NCBI GenBank assembly: GCA_037133915.1
Contig: JBAXND010000014.1
Location: 26,600 to 90,599, forward strand
Direction: 5' to 3'
From: Bacteroidota bacterium
GTDB taxonomy: Bacteria; Bacteroidota; Bacteroidia; Bacteroidales; CAIWKO01
Length of the DNA stretch: 64,000 bases
Shown here: positions 27,057 to 36,542 of the stretch, one piece after another
How the letters are laid out: every line of letters starts with the position of its first letter
Position numbering within the stretch: position 1 is the stretch's first letter
Position numbers and translations under genes: made by a program
Notes under the pieces: generated by a model
The model's database searches: none
Seen by the model: only the letters and a program-made list of their open reading frames with translations
Told to the model about the DNA's origin: nothing

Positions 27057-27305
27057 ATGAAAACGAGAATTTTTTTAGTTGTTATTGGCCTTGCGACCAT
27101 GAGTATCGCCTTTACTGCCTGTTCTTCCCAAAATAAAAAGACAGAACCTACCGAACAGAACGGTACCGAAAAAGTAGTTTACACCTGCCCGATGCATCCG
27201 GAGGTTATCAGCGACAAACCGGGTAAATGTCCAAAATGCGGTATGGAACTGGTGAAAAAAGAACCAGCCATGAATATGGATTCTGCTGCAATGAAAAAGA
27301 TGTAA
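27057..27305 (+). CDS. Heavy-metal-binding-domain lipoprotein
   Basis: 82 aa. Lipobox AFTAC near residue 22, then one heavy-metal-binding domain: YTCPMHPEVISDKPGKCPKCGMELV. The CPMHP and CPKCGM pairs match the short metal-binding module found in CusB and P-type ATPase N-termini. It likely binds Cu/Ag in the periplasm. It lies 43 bases before the cusA N-terminal half. Confidence 0.82.
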   Translation: MKTRIFLVVIGLATMSIAFTACSSQNKKTEPTEQNGTEKVVYTCPMHPEVISDKPGKCPKCGMELVKKEPAMNMDSAAMKKM

Positions 27306-27348
27306 GCGTGCAATCCATAAATAATATTTCATCATACACCTTAGTGCG

Positions 27349-28620
27349 ATGATCGAAAAAATAATTTCTTTATCACTTAAAAACCGATTTGTCGTCCTGC
27401 TCATTTCGGCCTGTTTGTTTGTATGGGGAATATTTTCCATACAGAAAAATCCTGTTGATGCCATCCCTGACCTCTCCGAGAACCAGGTGATCGTTTACAC
27501 GGAATGGATGGGACGCAGCCCGCAGGTGATTGAGGATCAAGTCACATATCCGCTGGTGTCGAATCTTCAGGGCATCCCCAAAATAAAGAATATTCGGGCT
27601 GCCTCTATGTTCGGGATGAGCTTCATTTACCTGATCTTTGAAGATGACGTGGATATATACTGGGCAAGGACAAGGGTTTTGGAACGTTTGAATTATGCTC
27701 AACGCCTCTTACCTGAGAATGTGACGCCGACACTTGGACCGGACGGGACCGGTGTCGGCCATGTTTTCTGGTATACTCTGGAGGCAAAAGGCTTTGACCT
27801 TGGCGAATTGCGTGCTATACAAGACTGGTACGTGAAGTTCGCCTTGCAGACGGTTCCGGGAGTGAGCGAAGTGGCATCTTACGGTGGCTTCCAGAAACAA
27901 TACCAGATAACCATCAATCCAAACAAGCTCATTTATTACAACATTCCGCTTATGAATGTTCTCAAAGCCGTGAGAACAAATAATAATGATGTCGGCGGAA
28001 GAAAATACGAACTGAGTGACATGGGCTACATCGTGCGTGGTCAGGGCTATATAAAAAGTACGGCTGACATTGAAAACATCCCGGTGGGAAATTACAATAC
28101 TATTCCTGTGCGAATAAAAGATGTTGCTACAGTGCAGATGGGTGGCGACCTGCGGCTTGGCATCTTTGATGAGAATGGCGAAGGTGAAGTTGTAGGCGGT
28201 ATTGTTGTGATGCGCTATGGCGAAAATGCCGACAAGGTGATACGTGCCGTCAAGGCAAAAATGACTGATGTAGAAAAGTGCCTTCCGGCGGGGGTGAAAT
28301 TTCATACGGCTTATGACCGCAGCGGCCTGATAGAAGATGCTATAAGTTCTGTAAAGGGAACCCTGATAGAGGAAATGATCGCTGTGTCACTCATCGTACT
28401 GATGTTCCTGTTTCATTGGAGAAGTGCGCTGATCATACTGATTCAGATGCCCATTTCTATAGCGGTGGCCTTTATCTTTCTCGAAGCATTCAACATTTCA
28501 TCCAATATCATGTCGCTGACAGGTATTGCCCTTGCGATAAGTGTAATCGTTGACGATGGCATTGTGATGGTTGAAAATTCATACCGGCATATTTCGGAAA
28601 AACAACAAACGGAAACATAA
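27349..28620 (+). pseudogene. cusA: N-terminal half of a CusA/CzcA-type RND efflux pump, cut by insertion
   Basis: 423 aa covering the first part of a heavy-metal RND permease: TM1 (NRFVVLLISACLFVWGIF), the first periplasmic porter region (NPVDAIPDLSENQVIVYTEW...), and TM2-TM4 with SVIVDDGIVMVENSYRHISEKQ. It stops 10 codons into the cytoplasmic loop after TM4. The matching rest of the protein resumes at 30022, after a two-gene insert. The two parts add up to ~1055 aa, a normal pump length, with nothing missing. Either the gene is dead or the two halves are made separately and assemble; the sequence alone cannot decide. Confidence 0.85.
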
Positions 28621-28637
28621 ATAATTTCAGCAAAATA

Positions 28638-29534
28638 ATGAATGATGTTATGAGAAAAGCACTTCAAACGATTCTTCTCGCACTTATTGCCAGTACTGGC
28701 TTTGCGCAGATCCAGAATTCGGGATTTGAGAACTGGACGACAATGGGCATCTATGAAAACCCTCAATCATGGGGCACTATGAACAATGCAACCGCAGCAA
28801 CGAGTATATTTACTGCAACCAAGGGCAGCCCGGGCAATCCCGGTTCATTTTATCTGAAGCTCACTTCTAAATTAATTGGCATCAGTGTTCTGAATGGAAT
28901 CGCTGTAAGTGGAATACTGGATTCGATAACACAGACACCGAAATCAGGATTCCCTTTTACACTCAGGCCTCAGAGCTTTGGTGGAAAATGGCAGCACATG
29001 ATCTATGGCTCAAGCCAGGGATCTGTTTCTGTACTTCTCACAAGATGGAATACTGCACTTAGTGTGAGAGAAACTGTTGCCACAGCAAGCCAGACATTAA
29101 CAGGAATGGTGATGAGCTGGGGGAATTTCAATATCAATTTCGTGTACCAGTCGGGAGAGTTTCCTGATACATGTATTATTGTTCTCAAAGCAAGTGGTTC
29201 AAACCCTGCACAAAATGATTACCTGTGGGTTGATAATCTGGCGTTTTCAGGTTCAGTCGCCGGAATTTCAGAAAACAATGTGCAATCAATGGTGGTAAAC
29301 AGTTATCCAAATCCTGCAAATGAAGAGATCGGATTTGCCTGTACTACTACATTTCAACAGGGAGACCGGATAATTATTTCAGATATGCTTGGTAACATTA
29401 TGGAGGAGAAAAGTATTTCAGGCACTGCTTTTAAAATAAACACTTCTGAATTTGCCAATGGTAATTACATCTATTATCTGGTAAACAAGTTAAATATTCA
29501 ATATTCAAATGGAAAATTTTCTGTTCAACATTAA
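28638..29534 (+). CDS. Secreted T9SS-cargo protein inserted in cusA
   Basis: 298 aa (a Met at 28650 is an equally good start) with signal peptide LLALIASTGFAQ. The body begins IQNSGFENWTTMGIYENPQSWGTMN, a pattern common in Bacteroidetes secreted beta-sandwich proteins. The last ~75 residues (VVNSYPNPANEEIGFACTT ... NGNYIYYLV) are a T9SS type A sorting domain. No enzyme motif recognised. It has no obvious link to metal efflux; it lies inside the split cusA with the HMA gene. Confidence 0.75.
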   Translation: MNDVMRKALQTILLALIASTGFAQIQNSGFENWTTMGIYENPQSWGTMNNATAATSIFTATKGSPGNPGSFYLKLTSKLIGISVLNGIAVSGILDSITQTPKSGFPFTLRPQSFGGKWQHMIYGSSQGSVSVLLTRWNTALSVRETVATASQTLTGMVMSWGNFNINFVYQSGEFPDTCIIVLKASGSNPAQNDYLWVDNLAFSGSVAGISENNVQSMVVNSYPNPANEEIGFACTTTFQQGDRIIISDMLGNIMEEKSISGTAFKINTSEFANGNYIYYLVNKLNIQYSNGKFSVQH

Positions 29535-29559
29535 CACAAACAACTCTAAAATTCAACTT

Positions 29560-29964
29560 ATGAAAACTATGATTATCACGATGGCCATGTTCTTTGGAAT
29601 AGCCATCATCAGTCCGAATGCAGCGAATGCACAATGTTGCGGCGGTAAAGAAAAAGCTTCCTGCCATAAATCGACACCGTCAAATTCACAGAACAGAACT
29701 GCCGGTGCAGTAAAGGATTCATTGAAAGTATCCGGTAAATGCGGCATGTGTAAAACCCGCATTGAGACAGCAGCCCTTACGGTTAAAGGCATTAAAGATG
29801 CGCAGTGGAATGAGACCACAGGCATGCTCGTATATTCTTATGACGGAAGCGTGAAAAAAGAAGATGTAAGTACCGCAGTGGGAAAAGCAGGCCACGACAC
29901 CGAGCTTGGCAAAGCGCCGGATAAAGCATACAACAAATTGCCGGGTTGTTGCAAATACAGGTAA
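29560..29964 (+). CDS. Periplasmic HMA-domain metal-binding protein
   Basis: 134 aa from the ATG at 29560 (an in-frame ATG at 29509 lies inside the previous gene). Signal peptide ends near ANAQ. A Cys-rich segment (CCGGKEKASCHKS) is followed by a canonical HMA domain with the CxxC loop SGKCGMCKTRIE (~70) and GIKDAQWNETTGMLVYSYDG; a CxC-type tail LPGCCKYR ends it. It should bind Cu(I) or similar in the periplasm. Its normal context is next to RND metal pumps, so the insert fits the island's theme. Confidence 0.82.
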   Translation: MKTMIITMAMFFGIAIISPNAANAQCCGGKEKASCHKSTPSNSQNRTAGAVKDSLKVSGKCGMCKTRIETAALTVKGIKDAQWNETTGMLVYSYDGSVKKEDVSTAVGKAGHDTELGKAPDKAYNKLPGCCKYR

Positions 29965-30021
29965 TCCGAATGTTGATTCATTATTTTTCGGGTATGGAAC
30001 AATTACTTATTGCAACTGAAA

Positions 30022-31926
30022 ATGAACAAAGAGGAGCGTATAAAAATAATTGAGAAGTCGTCGCACCAGGTAGGCCCCGGTGTGTTCTACTCTACCATTG
30101 TGGTGGTGGTTTCCTTCCTGCCTGTCTTTCTTTTGACAGGTATGGAAGGGAAACTCTTCCATCCGCTTGCTTGGACAAAAACACTTATTTTGCTTGTTGA
30201 TGCAGTAGTGGCCATCACGCTGGCTCCTGTCCTGATCTCATTTTTTCTGAAAGGAAAACTGAAGCCCGAACACAAGAATCCCATAACACGGACACTTGAA
30301 AAGATCTACACGCCCATCCTGAAATTTTGTCTTATCTGGCGAAAAACGACCATCGGAGTAAATTTAATGGCACTGCTGGTGAGTATTCCGATGTTCCTAA
30401 GTCTTGGCAGTGAATTTTTTCCACCCCTTGATGAAGGCTCCATCCTTTTTATGCCGGTAACCCTGCCTGATGTTTCAAATTCGGAGATAAAAAGGATACT
30501 ACAGGTTCAGGACAAGATCATCAAAAGCGTTCCTGAAGTTGATAACGTGCTTGGAAAGGCTGGCAGGGCAAGTACTGCAACAGATAATTCTCCGGTTAGC
30601 ATGATCGAAACCATCATCCTGCTAAAGCCAAAATCGGAATGGCGGAAAGGAATTTCGAAGGCAGATATTGTAAATGAGCTGAATGAAAAGCTCCAAATTC
30701 CGGGCGTTGTGAACGGATGGACGCAGCCTATCATCAACCGCATAAACATGCTATCAACAGGTATTCGGACGGATGTAGGGCTAAAAGTTTACGGTCAGAA
30801 TCTTGATTCTATTTATTCGCTTGCGCAGATGTTCAAAAAAGAGCTGGCAGGAATAGACGGTGTCAAGGACCTTTATGTGGAACCAATCACGGGCGGAAAA
30901 TATCTCGATATAAAGATTAAACGTGATGAAATTGGTCGCTACGGACTTAGTGTTGATGATGTAAATATGATCGTGGAATCGGCCATTGGCGGAATGAACC
31001 TTACCAATACCATTGAAGGGCGGGAGCGCTTCAGCATCAGCGTGAGGCTTTCACAGGATTTCAGAAAGAGTATTGAGGACATCAAACGCATCCCGATACT
31101 CACCGAGAATTTTGGCAGTATTCCTTTATCTTCTGTTGCCGATATCATCATCTCCGATGGCCCACCGATGATCAATTCAGAGAATGCCATGCTGAGGGGT
31201 TCGGTGCTATTCAATGTCCGCGACCGCGACCTTGGCAGCACCGTAAAAGAATGCCAGGCCAAGCTTGACAAGCTGATAAAAAAAATGCCGAAAGGCTATT
31301 TCATTGAATGGAGCGGGCAGTATGAGAATCAGATCAGGGCAAACAAAACGCTGATGCTGATAATGCCATTCGTAGTGCTGATAATACTGCTTGTACTTTA
31401 CTTTACATACAAATCCGTGAAAGAAGCGTTGGTGACGATGATCACTATTCCCTTCGCGCTGATAGGCGGCGTTTTCATGATCTACTTTTATGGAGTGAAT
31501 TTGTCGGTTGCCGTGGCCGTTGGATTTATTGCCCTGTTCGGAATAGCCGTTGAAACGGCGATGTTGATGACTATCTACCTGAACGAGGCCATGCAAAACC
31601 TTGTAAAGCTCAAAGGCAATTCCAGCGAAACTATAACGAATGCCGATATCCGTGAATACGTGATAGCCGGTGCAGCCAAAAGGCTTCGTCCGAAAATCAT
31701 GACCGTTTCGGTTGCACTGTTCGGTTTATTGCCAATATTATGGGCTACCGGTGTAGGCAGCGATGTAATGCTTCCGATTGCTCTGCCTCTCATCGGCGGG
31801 GTTCTTACGTCCACTATTTATGTATTGCTTGTTACACCCGTTGTTTTTGAAATCGTGAAGGAGCGCGAACTGAAACGAAAAGGAAGGATCGACGTTTTTG
31901 GATTGAAGGAAGGAGGCACATCATGA
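30022..31926 (+). pseudogene. cusA: C-terminal part of the split CusA/CzcA RND efflux pump
   Basis: 634 aa from the ATG at 30022 (MNKEERIKIIEKSSHQVGPG); a TTG at 30010 is in frame. It resumes at the loop before TM5 (VGPGVFYSTIVVVVSFLPVFLLTGMEGKLFHPLAWTKT), then the second porter region (GGEFLP-like GSEFFPPLDEGSILFMP, with STGIRTDVGLKVYGQ) and TM7-TM12. The reading frame is the same as in the N-terminal half. Met and porter residues look intact, so no decay by point mutation is visible. It overlaps the TolC gene by ATGA. If the two halves pair, the pump may still work. Confidence 0.85.
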
Positions 31927-33158
31927 AAAAGGCAATCATTTTTCTTGTGACAACGTTGTTGTTTGCCCCATTGCTTTCAAGGGCACAAGTGTTGCCATTC
32001 GACAGTATCAAAGCGATAATTGAAAAACAGCATCCAGAGCTGGCAATGTATGACCTGAGGATTAAAGCCTATAATGCTTACGCGGCAGGTGCCAAAAGTT
32101 GGGAAGCACCGCAAATTGGTACCGGTCTGTACATGACGCCTTACTCGTTTGAGAAAAACATGGGTGCCTACATGATCTCTGCCCAACAAATGATTACCAA
32201 CCCGGCTAAACTCAAAGCATCGTATAACTATATGCAGGGAATGGCCTCTGTAGAAGTTCAGAATAAAAGTGCTGCTAAAAATGAACTTTTCGCGCAAGCA
32301 AAAATGGCTTACACAGAATGGCTTATACTGAAAAGAAAAAAAGCTGTGTTGACGGAAAGTGAAGACCTGATGAGTTATATCATCAAGGTTTCGGAGATAC
32401 GCTACCCACTGGAGCAGGAAAAGCTGGGCAATATTTATAAAGCAAAAGCAGGCCTTGCCGAAGTTCAGAGCATGGAGCTGATGGCTGACAATGATATTAC
32501 ACAACAACAGATAAAGCTAAATACGCTAATGAACAGGGATCGAAATATCACTTTTGATATCGACACCACTTATATTATCCATGATTATGAAATGACCCTT
32601 ATCGATACGGCAACTATTGCTAAAACCCGCAGTGACTTACGTGCCATAGATCAGGAAATAAATGTGCTCACACTAAAACAACGGGCCGAATGGAGCAAGC
32701 GCATGCCCGATTTCGGCATTCGTTATGACAATATGTTTGGCTTTGGATCACAGCCCACACAATTTACGATCATGGGAATGATAACGATTCCCATCGCGCC
32801 CTGGTCATCTAAAATGTACAAGGCCAATATAGCCGGGATCAATTTTGAGATCGCATCAAGCCAGAAAGAAAAAGAAGCATTGCTGAACGATGTGAGCGGG
32901 ATGATACAATCACTTCAAGCGCAAATAAAGAGCAAGAAAAAGCAGGTTGATTTATATGAAAAAAATATCATTCCCGCACTCGAAAAGAACTATAAGGTCA
33001 CCATGTTGGCTTATGAACAAAACACTGAAGACCTTTTTATGGTGCTGGATGCATGGCAGGCTCTGAAAATGGCAAAGCTTGAATATCTTGATCAATTAAA
33101 GGAGTTGCTGTTGCAACAGGCAGAATTTGAAAAACTCATGGAAAATTATGAAAAATAA
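31923..33158 (+). CDS. TolC family outer-membrane efflux channel (CusC-like)
   Basis: 411 aa with signal peptide (LLSRAQ). Two TolC-type repeats of long helices and short strands are seen: LPFDSIKAIIEKQHPELAMYDLRIKAY at the start, and ALEKNYKVTMLAYEQNTEDLFMVLDAWQALKMAKLEYLDQLKELLLQQAEFEKLM at the end. It overlaps the cusA 3' half by ATGA (31923-31926). It should form the outer-membrane duct for the Cus-type pump. Confidence 0.85.
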   Translation: MKKAIIFLVTTLLFAPLLSRAQVLPFDSIKAIIEKQHPELAMYDLRIKAYNAYAAGAKSWEAPQIGTGLYMTPYSFEKNMGAYMISAQQMITNPAKLKASYNYMQGMASVEVQNKSAAKNELFAQAKMAYTEWLILKRKKAVLTESEDLMSYIIKVSEIRYPLEQEKLGNIYKAKAGLAEVQSMELMADNDITQQQIKLNTLMNRDRNITFDIDTTYIIHDYEMTLIDTATIAKTRSDLRAIDQEINVLTLKQRAEWSKRMPDFGIRYDNMFGFGSQPTQFTIMGMITIPIAPWSSKMYKANIAGINFEIASSQKEKEALLNDVSGMIQSLQAQIKSKKKQVDLYEKNIIPALEKNYKVTMLAYEQNTEDLFMVLDAWQALKMAKLEYLDQLKELLLQQAEFEKLMENYEK

Positions 33159-34413
33159 ATTTTTCATATTACTTATTACTTTAATTACTGCTATTGTGGT
33201 ATCATCATGTAATGGCCGTCATGGTGGAGATGCACAGCATTCGCACAAGACATACACCTGCTCTATGCACCCGCAGGTGATACGTTCAGAACCCGGCAAC
33301 TGCCCTATTTGTGGCATGACACTGGTGGAGAAAAAGAGTGGTATGGAAGGAGACACATTGACCGGTCTGGAAACTGTACTTGGCGCTACATTTCAGAAAT
33401 TTCTTTCAACACTGGATACCGTAAAGCCCGTCAAACTTGAACTTCCAGTGGCTATTAAAGCAAATGGCATCATAATCTACGATACCCGTTTCATAAATAA
33501 TATCAGTTCCAGAGTAGATGGCAGGATAGATAAATTGTACGTCCGTTATTCGTTTCAGCCGGTTGTGAAGGGACAAAAACTGTTTGAAATCTACAGCCCG
33601 GAATTGATGACAGCGCAGCAAGATTTGTTGTTCCTTATCAAGAATGACAGCAAAGAATCCGACCTTATCAACTCGGCTCGTGAGAAGCTTCGTCTGTTGG
33701 GTATGAACGAAACAGAGCTGAAAGAAGTTGAGAATAGTGGTAAACCAAAAAATCTTGTTGCCATTTTCAGTAATTATTCCGGATACGTTGTTGGAAGAGA
33801 TTTTTCAGGGAACATAAGCGCAACGCCTGAATCAAAAGGAATGTCAGAAAAGGGAAATAACATTAAAAGTACAGAAAGCATCAGCATTAAAGAAGGAATG
33901 TATGTTACGCAGGGCGAAACTGTTTTTAAAGTGGTGAGCAATGAAAGTGTCTGGGCATTGTTGAGTGTTAATAATTCTGATATCGCAGCAATAAAAACAG
34001 GACAGAATGCGGAAATATTTGTCGGCGGCACGGCGGCACCTGCGTATAAAGGCATTATCAACTACATTGAGGCGACCAATCCTGATAACAACAGGTTCGT
34101 GAACGTCAGGGTGTATATGAATAACACGGGTCGTCAATTTAAAATTGGTCAACTGGTCACAGCGAAAATTGAAGCAGGGAATCACACCGGATTATGGGTT
34201 CCGAAAAATGCAATCCTTAACCTCGGCAAGCAGAAGATAGCGCTTGTGAAGTCAGGAAACGTTTTTGTTCCTGCAGTTGTGACAACAGGACTCGTAAATG
34301 GTGACCGTATAGAAATTACTTCAGGAATTGATGCCGAAACAGTGATCACTTCAAATGCACAGTTTATGGCAGATAGTGAAAGTTTTATAAAGACCGTGAG
34401 CCATGAGAGGTAA
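33148..34413 (+). CDS. RND efflux periplasmic adaptor with heavy-metal-binding domain (CusB-like)
   Basis: 421 aa from the ATG at 33148, overlapping the end of the TolC gene. Lipoprotein (lipobox VVSSC). A metal-binding domain (YTCSMHPQVIRSEPGNCPICGMTLV) comes first, then the membrane-fusion-protein core: barrel-sandwich half-motifs SRVDGRIDKLYVRYSFQPVVKGQKLFEIYSPEL and NYSGYVVGRDF, a helical hairpin, and a beta-barrel (VWALLSVNNSDIAAIKTGQNAEI). It links pump and channel and hands over metal. The following adaptor overlaps by 11 bases. Confidence 0.87.
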   Translation: MKNKFFILLITLITAIVVSSCNGRHGGDAQHSHKTYTCSMHPQVIRSEPGNCPICGMTLVEKKSGMEGDTLTGLETVLGATFQKFLSTLDTVKPVKLELPVAIKANGIIIYDTRFINNISSRVDGRIDKLYVRYSFQPVVKGQKLFEIYSPELMTAQQDLLFLIKNDSKESDLINSAREKLRLLGMNETELKEVENSGKPKNLVAIFSNYSGYVVGRDFSGNISATPESKGMSEKGNNIKSTESISIKEGMYVTQGETVFKVVSNESVWALLSVNNSDIAAIKTGQNAEIFVGGTAAPAYKGIINYIEATNPDNNRFVNVRVYMNNTGRQFKIGQLVTAKIEAGNHTGLWVPKNAILNLGKQKIALVKSGNVFVPAVVTTGLVNGDRIEITSGIDAETVITSNAQFMADSESFIKTVSHER

Positions 34414-35509
34414 ACAATTCCTGCTGTATGGAATAGTGGGGCTGATGATTACAGCCTCATGCAGCCGTAAAAAGGTTACAGAGGAAGCTGTGCCCGGCAT
34501 GGCCTCCGGACAGGGAATCAGTCTCAGCAAAGTTCAGATGCAGCTTGCCAATATCAAAACTGCCGTTGTAAAACTTGAGAAAATTGGTGAAGAAACTACT
34601 TTTTCAGGTAAGCTCGTGGTCGATCAGAACACTACGCAGGTGATTACATCCAAAGTGAAGGGACGGATAGACAAGCTTTATTTGAAAACTACCGGCGACA
34701 TGATTAAAAAGGGAGACCTTCTCTATGATATATACAGTGAAGATCTGGTATCAGCACAGAAAGAATATATTCTGGCGCTGGAGAAACAAAAGAAACTCGG
34801 GGGTTCCGGTAATGATTATTCCCAATTCATTGAATCTGCCAAAAACAAACTATTGCTTTACGGCCTTAGCGGGAAACAGCTTGAACAGCTCAAGGCAAGT
34901 GCGAAAGTAATAAATACAATTTCAATACAGAGCGATGTTTCGGGATATATTTTGGAGGTAAACGCACGAGAAGGTGATTATGTAATGCCTGGTTCACTGA
35001 TATTTCAATTAGCTGATTATTCCACGCTGTGGATAGAAGCACAGACTTATACAAGTGATATAGGTAGTATCCGTGAAAACGCAACAGTAAACTGGGTAGT
35101 TGATGCCTTTCCGGATGAAGTGATGCCCGGCAAGATATCTTTCTTGAATCCTGAACTTGAAAGAAGCTCGTCTATCAGCCTGATTCGTGTGAATATCGGC
35201 AATGCTGGCAATAAGTACAAGCCGGGTATGATGGCTGAAGTCCGGTTGAAATCAAATGAGAAAGACGCGATCGCACTACCTGTTGATGCTGTTATTGAGG
35301 AGGCAAATAGCAGCACCGTTTGGGTTCAGGATGCTGACGGAATGTTCAACGTAAGGATGGTTACCACCGGCATTCGTAATTCAGACAGGATTGAGATTAT
35401 TTCAGGACTTGCGGTAGGCGAAAAGGTGGTCATTTCAGGCTCCTATCTGCTCAACAGCGAATACATACTCAAAAACGGCTCCAACCCCATGGACGGGATG
35501 AAGATGTGA
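34403..35509 (+). CDS. Second RND efflux periplasmic adaptor
   Basis: 368 aa, lipoprotein (lipobox ITASC). Adaptor core without the N-terminal metal-binding domain: SKVKGRIDKLYLKTTGDMIKKGDLLYDIYSEDL, DVSGYILEVNAREGDYVMPGSLIFQLADYSTLWIEAQTYTSDIG, and a C-terminal barrel. It overlaps CusB-like by 11 bases. Two adaptors per pump are known in the Bacteroidetes Cus-type operons; they probably mix in one complex. Confidence 0.85.
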   Translation: MRGKQFLLYGIVGLMITASCSRKKVTEEAVPGMASGQGISLSKVQMQLANIKTAVVKLEKIGEETTFSGKLVVDQNTTQVITSKVKGRIDKLYLKTTGDMIKKGDLLYDIYSEDLVSAQKEYILALEKQKKLGGSGNDYSQFIESAKNKLLLYGLSGKQLEQLKASAKVINTISIQSDVSGYILEVNAREGDYVMPGSLIFQLADYSTLWIEAQTYTSDIGSIRENATVNWVVDAFPDEVMPGKISFLNPELERSSSISLIRVNIGNAGNKYKPGMMAEVRLKSNEKDAIALPVDAVIEEANSSTVWVQDADGMFNVRMVTTGIRNSDRIEIISGLAVGEKVVISGSYLLNSEYILKNGSNPMDGMKM

Positions 35510-35517
35510 GGGTTTAA

Positions 35518-35679
35518 ATGGGCAAAACCTATTTTGAGTTTCAAAATGCAAGAATAATCATCAACCTCGACAACCTGCCCGATCCAGATGTGCTTGCCCT
35601 CGAAATCATCGAAAACCTCGAAGCAGGACTCGAAAGTTTCCGGGAAATCGCCAACGGACTGAGTAAAAAAGCTGAGTGA
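35518..35679 (+). pseudogene. HsdM C-terminal remnant
   Basis: 53 codons from an ATG at 35518. LPDPDVLALEIIENLEAGLESFREIANGL resembles the conserved C-terminal helix of type I restriction modification methylase subunits (HsdM). Nothing else of hsdM is nearby, so this is a stray end, perhaps left by recombination. The assignment is from memory of the family pattern. Confidence 0.45.
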
Positions 35680-36502
35680 GTGCTGAAAATTCCGTTTTTA
35701 CGCTGGCACGTGCGTGATTTTAACAGAATCTCATGACTAAGTCTGCGTTTCTGGGCCGATTTGTCCTAATAATAGTTGCAAATGGTCAACAGGATGCTGG
35801 AAAAGTTGAAACCATGCAGTGGAAGTGCCGCAATATTGCCGTTTAGTGTAAAAATGTGCCGGAGATTAACCATCCCGGAGAGGTTGTACAGAAATTTCGG
35901 CCTGCATAACCCGTTTTACTCAGCAATGGACATCCAATTTACCAGCAATTGTATAGGATTTCGTCCTTTTTGACCCATAATGATGAAACTACGGCATAAT
36001 TTGTACAGGATTCGGTACAGAAATACGTCTGAAATTGTTGCAGACTTATTTAGGGAAAGCAAATGCAGAACTGGTTGAATTACTTATTTGGCGGTCATTT
36101 CAGCATGCGCCATATTCATAAGTGCCCCTGTTCAATCAAGTGTTGGGAATCTGTACAAGTGCTTGTACAGTTGTACAACTATCGGGACAGGAGCAGCCTG
36201 AACTTTCAAGAGGCCCTATTAATAGGGCGTTTTGGAGTAATTGGAAAGAAATGTGATGGCAGTGTCGCAGATCGTTCTGAAAAAATCGAAGTGAGCATGG
36301 CTTTTCTGAAACTTGCTCCTCAGGGGCAAGGTTGCGATGGCCGAAATTTGCAGAATAAGGACTGTGGCGAGCATGAAGTGGTGGCCGCGGCGCATTGTCT
36401 GGAATTTTATGGAGGGCGTTGTAGCGCTGGGATTTTTCATCTTGTTTTTGTCAGATAAGAATAGTGCATGAAATATATTTATATCCGCTTGCATTTTTAC
36501 TA
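35680..36502. other. Unassigned ~820-base stretch with palindromes
   Basis: No convincing gene; open frames here lack any protein-like pattern. It holds CTGTACAAG-TG-CTTGTACAG (36151-36170), AGTTGTACAACT (36169-36180), the perfect 16-base palindrome GCCCTATTAATAGGGC (36213-36228, followed by GTTTT, terminator-like), and three further GTACAG motifs (35885-36020). It may contain operators or a degraded gene. Confidence 0.4.
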
Positions 36503-36538
36503 ATTCCACATTTGGTACAGATTCAATCCTTACTTTTA
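36503..36538 (+). promoter_or_regulatory. Shared regulatory box and -7 element before the response regulator
   Basis: ATTCC-N3-TT-N3-TACAGATT (36503-36523), then 7 bases, then TACTTTTA (36531-36538). The same box and spacing occur before the genes at 39359 and 39795. The ATG follows 4 bases later, so the mRNA may have almost no leader. Confidence 0.5.
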
Positions 36539-36542
36539 CAGC

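Larger units (their letters stand above)
28632..29987. other. Two-gene insert in cusA, edged by a 12-bp inverted repeat
   Basis: The segment between the cusA halves carries a T9SS-cargo gene and an HMA gene. AAAATAATGAAT at 28632-28643 recurs inverted at 29976-29987. No transposase and no clear target duplication are seen; being AT-rich, the repeat could be chance. Confidence 0.5.

Noticed and set aside
28632..29987. Insertion sequence in cusA
   Set aside because: No transposase and no clear target-site duplication; only a short AT-rich inverted repeat, so I call it an insert rather than an IS.
35776..36458. Open frames in the 0.8-kb gap before the response regulator
   Set aside because: Their composition is atypical, they have no recognisable domain, and they cross the palindromes; no promoter or start supports them.
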